DNA of 38,332 bases, taken from Lachnospiraceae bacterium (GTDB taxonomy: Bacteria > Bacillota_A > Clostridia > Lachnospirales > Lachnospiraceae). The stretch is from NCBI GenBank assembly GCA_004556565.1, contig SFGN01000035.1:1-38332 (forward strand). The letters are read 5' to 3'. Made by a program: the position numbers and the translations under genes. Of this stretch, positions 34,089-38,332 are shown one piece after another (position 1 is the stretch's first letter; each line of letters opens with the position of its first letter). Below the pieces are notes generated by a model. The model saw nothing but the letters and a program-made list of their open reading frames with translations. It made no database searches and was not told where the DNA came from.

Positions 34089-34343
34089 TCATGCACTAAT
34101 CTGTACCTGAATGGTTGCATCAACCACCAGAATATCATCAATCTTTACTTCTAGGAGTGCAGCCAAAACTACCAGATTATCAATCGTTGGCATTGCAGTT
34201 CCGTGCTGCCACTTGTAAATTGCCTGAGGAGTTGCAAAACCAAAGACATCCTGTAAGTCTCTCACAGACAAACCTGCTGCCTTTCTTAATCTCTCAATAT
34301 TCTTTCCAGTCGCAACCATATCAATGGTTGGCATCATAAACAT
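34089..34343 (-). CDS. Small XRE-type HTH protein
   Basis: 84 residues; GGAGGTGAAGTT precedes ATG at 34343. HTH_3 features: IERLRKAAGLSVRDLQDVFG, then ATPQAIYKWQHGTAMPTIDN and LVVLAALLEVKIDDILVVD. It is a single DNA-binding domain without effector part, typical of accessory regions. Its ribosome binding site directly follows a hairpin (34356-34376), so translation may be controlled by leader structure. It is the first gene after rtcB on the same strand, across a 320-base structured gap. Confidence 0.88.
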   Translation of the reverse strand: MFMMPTIDMVATGKNIERLRKAAGLSVRDLQDVFGFATPQAIYKWQHGTAMPTIDNLVVLAALLEVKIDDILVVDATIQVQISA

Positions 34344-34355
34344 AACTTCACCTCC

Positions 34356-34655
34356 AAAAGGTCCGCCGAACCTTTTTACGGACGCTTAGCGTCTCTTTCC
34401 AGCCTTCCGAGTTAAATCGAAAATCTCGAAGAGGATTTGCGGGCGAGCTGCACAGCAACGAAGTTGCCTTCTTATGTGCAGCTCTGCCATCCGCCGGAGG
34501 CTCATCTCAGTGGATTTCAACCCACTGAGATGAGTAGTCTCTTCGCAGTGCTAAGCTCGATTTGCTGTGCTTCATCTCGCTTATCGTACTTCGTACTATA
34601 AAGCACTGACAGAACCCGACTGCTTTTGTACAAAGCACAAGCAGTCGATTCTGCC
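34356..34655 (-). other. Hairpin-rich gene-free region downstream of rtcB, candidate structured RNA
   Basis: No coding potential is seen on either strand. Hairpins, listed by plus coordinates, follow each other. 34608-34655 is a helix of 17 pairs with one bulged G (arms around GACTGCTT/AAGCAGTC extended by CAGAA/TTCTG). GTGCTT/AAGCAC at 34567-34606 encloses GTACTTCGTAC. 34501-34534 has 13 perfect pairs, CTCATCTCAGTGG/CCACTGAGATGAG. 34445-34484 has GAGCTGCACA/TGTGCAGCTC enclosing GCAAC..GTTGC. 34381-34393 is GACGCT-T-AGCGTC. 34356-34376 is AAAAGGT/ACCTTTT, next to the HTH ribosome binding site. Perfect pairing in six successive elements over 300 bases exceeds chance. On the minus strand it would be the rtcB 3' region or a separate small RNA; inverted-repeat DNA of a mobile element is the alternative. 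Confidence 0.4.
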
Positions 34656-34665
34656 AGGCTTTGCA

Positions 34666-35874
34666 CTACTCAGAGGCCTTAAAATTGTATATAGGTTTCA
34701 TGACATCAATGACATCAACAGACTCACGGATCACATCAATAATATCCTCCAGTGATTTGTAAGCCATTGGTGCTTCGTCCAATGTATTTTCATTAACAGA
34801 AGTTGTGTACACTCCTGCCATTTCTTCTTTGTACTGATCCAGACTAAGCTCATTTTTTGCTTTGGTTCTGGACATAATTCTTCCTGCTCCGTGAGGTGCA
34901 GAATAATTCCATTCGGGATTTCCTTTTCCTACCGCAAGAACACTTCCATCTCTCATATTGATCGGAATCAGAACTTTTTCTCCTTTATGTGCTGCAATTG
35001 CGCCTTTTCTCAGGATCATTTCATCCGTATCAATATAGTTATGAATCGTGTGAAATCCATCTGCTCCTGTCATTCCGGTTCTTCCAAGAATGATTTCTGC
35101 CATCTTCTCTCTGCTTCTGCGAGCAAAACTCTGACAAATCACAACATCATGAAGATAATCCTCAAGATGCTTTCCTGACAAATAACAAAGGTCATCCGGC
35201 ATGGAGGGCTGACTTTCATAAACCTGGAAATGAAGTTCTTTCAGCGCAGCCTGAATTTCTTTTCTTCTGCCTTGTTCTTTGTAAGTTCTGATGATTTCAT
35301 CTCTCTTTTCAAAATATTTATCATATCCACGATCAATATCCACTGCCAGTTTCTGATAAAGCTCAGCTACCTGCTTGCCAAGGTTTCTGCTGCCTGAATG
35401 AATGATCAGATATTTGCTTCCGTCTTCAGCCTCATCAACTTCAATGAAATGGTTGCCGCCACCCAAGGTACCCAGGGATCTTTCCAGTCTTCTTGTATCT
35501 TTGAGGTTTCTATAGCATCTAAGTTCTGTCAAATCAAATCTTTCCTGACGCCCCTCCCAGACATTCATTCCGGATGGAATGAAATGACATGCTTCATCAA
35601 GCTTTTCAAAATCAATCTCCTCTTTTCCAAGATTAACCGTATACATACCACAGCCAATATCTACACCAACCACATTTGGCACCGCTTTATCCACGATTGT
35701 CATAGTCGTTCCAATCGTACATCCTTTACCGGCATGAACATCCGGCATAATACGTATCTTTGAACCAGCAGTCATATCGTAATCACACATTCTGCGAATC
35801 TGACTGATTGCTTCATCTTCTATGACTTTCGCATAGCAGATGGCTGTGTTTACCTTTCCTTTTATTTCTAACAT
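34666..35874 (-). CDS. rtcB: RtcB-family RNA ligase
   Basis: 402 residues from ATG at 35874, with GAAGGAAA upstream. The open frame continues up to 35982, but those 36 residues are translated leader. Motifs in order: DVHAGKGCTIGTTMTIVD, VGVDIGCGMYTVNLG (metal-binding Asp and Cys), LGGGNHFIEVDEAED, IHSGSRNLG, and the guanylated-histidine motif NYSAPHGAGRIMSR. RtcB joins 2',3'-cyclic phosphate or 3'-phosphate RNA ends to 5'-OH ends using GTP and Mn2+, repairing RNAs cut by ribotoxins. No RtcA, archease, PrfH or RtcR gene is visible. It is preceded by a structured leader with a tRNA D-arm-like segment and followed by a hairpin-rich region, both unusual. Confidence 0.96.
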   Translation of the reverse strand: MLEIKGKVNTAICYAKVIEDEAISQIRRMCDYDMTAGSKIRIMPDVHAGKGCTIGTTMTIVDKAVPNVVGVDIGCGMYTVNLGKEEIDFEKLDEACHFIPSGMNVWEGRQERFDLTELRCYRNLKDTRRLERSLGTLGGGNHFIEVDEAEDGSKYLIIHSGSRNLGKQVAELYQKLAVDIDRGYDKYFEKRDEIIRTYKEQGRRKEIQAALKELHFQVYESQPSMPDDLCYLSGKHLEDYLHDVVICQSFARRSREKMAEIILGRTGMTGADGFHTIHNYIDTDEMILRKGAIAAHKGEKVLIPINMRDGSVLAVGKGNPEWNYSAPHGAGRIMSRTKAKNELSLDQYKEEMAGVYTTSVNENTLDEAPMAYKSLEDIIDVIRESVDVIDVMKPIYNFKASE

Positions 35875-35880
35875 ATGATT

Positions 35881-36000
35881 ATTTCCTTCTTTCACTGTAT
35901 TTACATTGGACTCCGTGTTCCGCAAGGGTTGCGAAGGTGTACCAACTGAGCTAATGGAAGAACAAAGTCCGCAAAGCGACACCTTCCATACGCATTCGTG
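35881..36000 (-). promoter_or_regulatory. Structured rtcB leader with tRNA D-arm-like segment and competing stems
   Basis: On the minus strand TTAGCTCAGTTGGTA (35954-35940) equals the consensus D-arm of bacterial tRNAs, but no complete tRNA can be folded: the 3' D-stem reads CACC, and the anticodon-like hairpin lacks U33. Around it are self-complementary segments. Stem A pairs 35983-35989 with 35954-35960 (ATGGAAG/CTTCCAT). Stem B pairs 35979-35986 with 35933-35940 (GAAGGTGT/ACACCTTC). A and B share bases 35983-35986, so they exclude each other. Stem C is 35919-35936 (CGCAA/TTGCG). Stem D pairs GGACT..GTTC with GAAC..AGTCC (35960-35970 with 35908-35920). The layout suggests a switchable leader or a tRNA-like RNA made next to the ligase. 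It could also be a decayed tRNA. Confidence 0.45.
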
Positions 36001-36016
36001 TGCATCCCCCGGAGGG

Positions 36017-36060
36017 TTTTTGTTTGATAGGAAATGAAGTCATTTCCTATCAAACAAAAA
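36017..36060. repeat. Perfect 21-bp inverted repeat with 2-base centre
   Basis: Arms 36017-36037 and 36040-36060 are exact inverted copies (starting TTTTTGTTTGATAGG) around AG. It overlaps the T-run of the upstream terminator and begins the rtcB leader. It is followed by CAAACAAAAACCC on the minus strand and so is not itself a terminator there. It may be an RNA hairpin or a miniature element. Confidence 0.8.
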
Positions 36061-36091
36061 AAGATCGCCTACCTTCACCAGATAAGCGATC
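36056..36091 (-). terminator. Terminator upstream of rtcB
   Basis: On the minus strand GATCGC-T-TATCT, loop GGTGA, AGGTA-G-GCGATC forms 12 pairs (36091-36063), followed by seven T (36062-36056). It ends the transcript of the 46-residue protein gene at 36144, or could act as an attenuator if rtcB is read from further upstream. Confidence 0.85.
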
Positions 36092-36143
36092 CTGAAAATC
36101 TATGTATCTATTTTACGCGGAGTCTTCTTTTATAACTCTTCCA

Positions 36144-36284
36144 TTACTCCCTGCGTTTTCTACACAAATCCCAATAATGCTTCATCTGGCCCAAGCGCAC
36201 AAGATCATAGCCCTGCTCGTATATATGCAGTGCTTCATGTTTAAGTTCGCTATTAAGATAAAACTTACTGATCATTGTAAACAT
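36144..36284 (-). CDS. 46-residue small basic protein, unknown
   Basis: ATG at 36284 follows AAAGGAAAA. The product starts MFTMISKFYLNSELKHEALH and contains YEQGYDLVRLGQMKHYWDLC. The open frame up to 36359 lacks a ribosome binding site and gives unlikely residues. It is basic, probably helical, with no family I recognise. It ends 53 bases before the terminator at 36056-36091 and may be the last gene of the DUF1905-DUF2200 unit. Confidence 0.55.
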   Translation of the reverse strand: MFTMISKFYLNSELKHEALHIYEQGYDLVRLGQMKHYWDLCRKRRE

Positions 36285-36390
36285 AACTTTTCCTTTCCGG
36301 GTTCTTCTCTCAGAACCGCTTTTAATCTTTCTGTAACATAGGATAGCATCTTTTTCCACGATTGTAAATTATACTTGTGGTATAAGGTCC

Positions 36391-36780
36391 CTATTTTCTT
36401 AATATTTTCTCCATTGCCTTGCCTCTGGCAAGTTCATCCACCAGCTTATCGAGATACCGAATATCACGCATCAGCGGATTTTCAATATTTTCGACTCGAA
36501 TCCCACATACAACGCCTGTAATCTTCTCCCGGTTTGGATTCATTGCCGGAGCCTGTCGGAAGAAATCGCCATAGGAAATCTTACCATCCATGAACTCATC
36601 AATCTGCTGCGCGGTGTACCCGGTAAGCCAGGAGGTGACGTCTTCAACCTCTGCCCTGGTATGTCCTTTACGCTCGGCTTTTGCTATCAGAAGGCCATAT
36701 ACTTTGGAAAAGGACATGGCAAATACCTTTTCCTGTTCTTCTTCGGTTTTATTTCGAATGATCTCTTCTATCTGCTCCAT
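36391..36780 (-). CDS. DUF2200 domain protein
   Basis: 129 residues from ATG at 36780, preceded by AGGAGG; the frame up to 36822 lies over the preceding gene. The sequence is the DUF2200 signature nearly throughout: VFAMSFSKVYGLLIAKAERK, VTSWLTGYTAQQIDEFM, ISYGDFFRQAPAMNPNR, GVRVENIENPLMRDIRYLDK and LVDELARGKAMEKILRK. Function is unknown in the family. It starts 11 bases after the DUF1905/DUF1801 gene, so they are cotranscribed. Confidence 0.92.
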   Translation of the reverse strand: MEQIEEIIRNKTEEEQEKVFAMSFSKVYGLLIAKAERKGHTRAEVEDVTSWLTGYTAQQIDEFMDGKISYGDFFRQAPAMNPNREKITGVVCGIRVENIENPLMRDIRYLDKLVDELARGKAMEKILRK

Positions 36781-36791
36781 GATATTCCTCC

Positions 36792-37472
36792 TCATGTATG
36801 GTTTCCAGTTTCGTAGCACCACAAGGCAATTCTTTTTATCAACTCTGCATCGACCTTGCCGTACGGAATGCGAATCGTTCCTTTATCCGTCTTATACCCT
36901 TTCAATGCTTCAGCAAATTCTTCGACTGCTGCAGGACCCGGATACAAGCCGATGTGTTTCTTCGAAGCAGCAAAATGAACAATGTTATGACCTTTCCAGT
37001 AAGTCGGCATACTCCATGAAATGCGTTCTTCCGCTTCCGGTAATGCACTGCGAAGAATCTGACGCATATAGCGCAGATCTTCCTGTTTCTCCTCATCCTG
37101 GCTCAGGATATATTCATCAATCGTCTTTGGCTTTTCACCGCAGTAATGACTTTGCCCTTTTTTCTTAAACTCTCTGCCACATTTGGGACATTGCCACATT
37201 GAGCTTTTCTCACTGTCTCTTTCATGAAGAACCACTTCAACCATATCTCCAAAGCTCTTGCCAATCTGCTTGCGTATCTGTTTTGTAACACCGATAATGT
37301 AACACGGAGTTCCCATTTTTACCACTTGCCCACGATACGGAATACCGTCAAATGTAGCATTTACCAACAAACGCCCTTTTCCAAAAAGCTCTTTGATATC
37401 GTAAGGAACCTCTACATAGGCAGCATCCATATTCTCATTTTGAAGAATTCTTGCACAAAATTTTAATTCCAT
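36792..37472 (-). CDS. DUF1905 - zinc ribbon - DUF1801 fusion protein
   Basis: 226 residues; GAAAGGAAA before ATG at 37472. Residues 1-90 are DUF1905 (AYVEVPYDIKELFGKGRLLV, RGQVVKMG, YIIGVTKQIRKQIGKSFGD). A short zinc ribbon follows (about 93-112: WQCPKCGREFKKKGQSHYCG). The rest is a DUF1801/YdhG-like domain (EEKQEDLRYMRQILRSALPE, ISWSMPTYWKGHNIVHFAAS, IGLYPGPAAVEEF, IRIPYGK). The combination is common in Firmicutes; function is not established. It heads a unit with DUF2200. Confidence 0.9.
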   Translation of the reverse strand: MELKFCARILQNENMDAAYVEVPYDIKELFGKGRLLVNATFDGIPYRGQVVKMGTPCYIIGVTKQIRKQIGKSFGDMVEVVLHERDSEKSSMWQCPKCGREFKKKGQSHYCGEKPKTIDEYILSQDEEKQEDLRYMRQILRSALPEAEERISWSMPTYWKGHNIVHFAASKKHIGLYPGPAAVEEFAEALKGYKTDKGTIRIPYGKVDAELIKRIALWCYETGNHT

Positions 37473-37535
37473 ATTTTTTTCCTTTCATTCTGTGAATATT
37501 ATCCTCCGCAAATCACGATTTTCTTATCGTCCTGA

Positions 37536-37776
37536 TCACTGCAATCCAGCCACGAAGGAGACCGCTGCTTCCAGATCTTTTTCATCCGGATGACCTTTTG
37601 CAATACCACCAACCAATTTAAAGGGTCCAAAAGTGTCATATCCTTTACAGCCAAATTTTCCGATAATGTCCGTCTTCTTTTCTTTCAAAATAACTTCCAG
37701 TGATTTATATGCTGCATTTCTACCAGTTTCTTTGTATTCCGTGATGTACAGATGCATAAACAATTACTGTCTTCAT
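37536..37776 (-). pseudogene. Flavodoxin remnant, internally deleted and frameshifted
   Basis: ATG at 37776, with GGGAGG upstream, begins MKTVIVYASVHHG, the FMN phosphate-loop start of a flavodoxin. One base appears missing at GGAATACAAAG (restoring A gives GNTKKLVE). Then, in another frame, RNAAYKSLEVILKEKKTDII, CKGYDTFGPFKLVGGIAKGH and PDEKDLEAAVSFVAGLQ give the normal C-terminal end at 37536. The central region with the two FMN-clamping loops is lost. It follows the GNAT gene by 13 bases. Confidence 0.75.
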
Positions 37777-37789
37777 TTTTACCTCCCGC

Positions 37790-38211
37790 CTAACGATGCC
37801 ATTCCATCGTATATTCTTCTTCTGATGTATTTTCATCTATTTCTGATTCACAATTTTAAATCCACGATGCTGATAGAACACTACCGCTCTCATATTTTTC
37901 TTATACACGTTAAGATTCAATTGATCCTTTAGCTTCATAACGGTGCGGAGCAGCTCTGTTCCAACCCCTTTTGATTGTTCCGTTGCCTTTACAAAGATCC
38001 CGGCTATATAAGTGTCTGTCAAACCGATAAATCCCTGAATCTCCTCATTTTCTTCTGCCACAAATACTTCTGCTTCAGGAATCAGTTTTCTGACCGTATC
38101 ATAATTCTTTTTCCAATAATCTGCTTCTATAAAAGAATGGCTCTCTATATTTGCATGAAGCCATAAGTCCATTATCTCATCCAGATCTCTTGTTTCAAAT
38201 CTTCGAATCAT
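37790..38211 (-). pseudogene. GNAT-family acetyltransferase with a late frameshift
   Basis: ATG at 38211. MIRRFETRDLDEIMDLWLHA starts a typical GNAT; the acetyl-CoA loop region is KATEQSKGVGTELLRTVM, and the C-terminal motif is YKKNMRAVVFYQHRGFKIVN. In the present frame it stops at 37837 after NQK (124 residues). Shifting one base at that point gives the expected family ending IDENTSEEEYTMEWHR, stopping at 37790, so one A of an AAAA run is probably missing. The 124-residue form lacks only the last strand and might keep partial function. The acetylated substrate is unknown. Confidence 0.8.
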
Positions 38212-38332
38212 TTTTCTTATACCATAATTACTAAACCTAGATTATTCACGACACAGCCAAGAAGAAGGCTAAAAACCGCATAGTTACTGTTTTTTAACTG
38301 AATATTGCTTTTCACCTATCAAGTGAATAAAA
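38212..38332. other. Upstream region of the GNAT gene
   Basis: It holds an extended -10-like TGGTATAAG on the minus strand close to the GNAT start, and a short AGCC..GGCT hairpin (38258-38276). No gene is seen up to the window edge. Confidence 0.3.

Noticed and set aside
35940..35953. A complete tRNA gene upstream of rtcB
   Set aside because: Only the D-arm consensus is present; the D-stem does not close, the anticodon loop lacks U33, and no acceptor/T-arm pair fits.
35875..35982. N-terminal extension of RtcB
   Set aside because: Covers the structured leader; the RtcB start MLEIKGKVNTA has its own ribosome binding site.
36017..36060. The 21-bp inverted repeat as an intrinsic terminator
   Set aside because: On neither strand does a T-run follow the hairpin; the T-run belongs to the adjacent terminator at 36056-36091.

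Overview
The window reads as Gram-positive, low-to-mid GC Clostridia DNA, most likely a gut Lachnospiraceae. This is inferred from strong AGGAGG-type ribosome binding sites, Rho-independent terminators, SLH-anchored surface enzymes, a secreted sialidase and Firmicutes-type small domain families. No rRNA, intact tRNA, CRISPR array or intact transposase was seen, and no species can be named from sequence alone.

Left part (1-9.5 kb): a 2405-residue RHS/YD-repeat protein on the minus strand. Just behind it is the start of a small membrane protein cut by the window edge, which is a candidate immunity gene. Divergent from RHS are a Cro/C1-type regulator and an ImmA/IrrE metallopeptidase, a pairing known from mobile-element switches. 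The shared upstream region has two good plus-strand promoters and two 12-bp palindromes.

Middle part (9.5-23.2 kb): ordinary chromosomal content. It holds an SLH-anchored transglutaminase-like protein, glycerate kinase, a 1540-residue SLH-anchored sialidase, a TetR regulator overlapping a cation/proton antiporter, a divergent DUF1622 membrane protein, a methionine-rich lipoprotein, a flavin reductase-rubredoxin fusion and a WYL regulator.

Right part (23.2-38.3 kb): an accessory island, nearly all on the minus strand. One unit holds a 33-residue protein, a HIRAN protein, SSB, a putative zinc-binding protein and a small acidic protein; it has its own terminator. A new promoter then precedes a MutT remnant, an unknown protein, RecD2, a broken WYL regulator, pnuC/nadR remnants and an ADP-ribosylglycohydrolase. 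Further right lie a plus-strand relaxase fragment, an overlapping trio (DUF7662 protein, CDP-alcohol phosphatidyltransferase, GGSDGPT membrane protein), an HTH protein, the RNA ligase RtcB, DUF2200, a DUF1905/DUF1801 protein, a flavodoxin remnant and a frameshifted GNAT.

Two things stand out. First, rtcB is flanked on both sides by gene-free, hairpin-rich DNA. Its leader carries an exact tRNA D-arm consensus inside mutually exclusive stems, next to a perfect 21-bp inverted repeat and a terminator. Second, at least four island genes (WYL regulator, MutT, flavodoxin, PnuC) keep their own start and C-terminal coding sequence but have lost the middle. Several also have single-base homopolymer shifts, while the large genes beside them are intact. 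The island looks like a decaying integrative element combined with an NAD/ADP-ribose and RNA-repair gene set; that functional grouping is inference.
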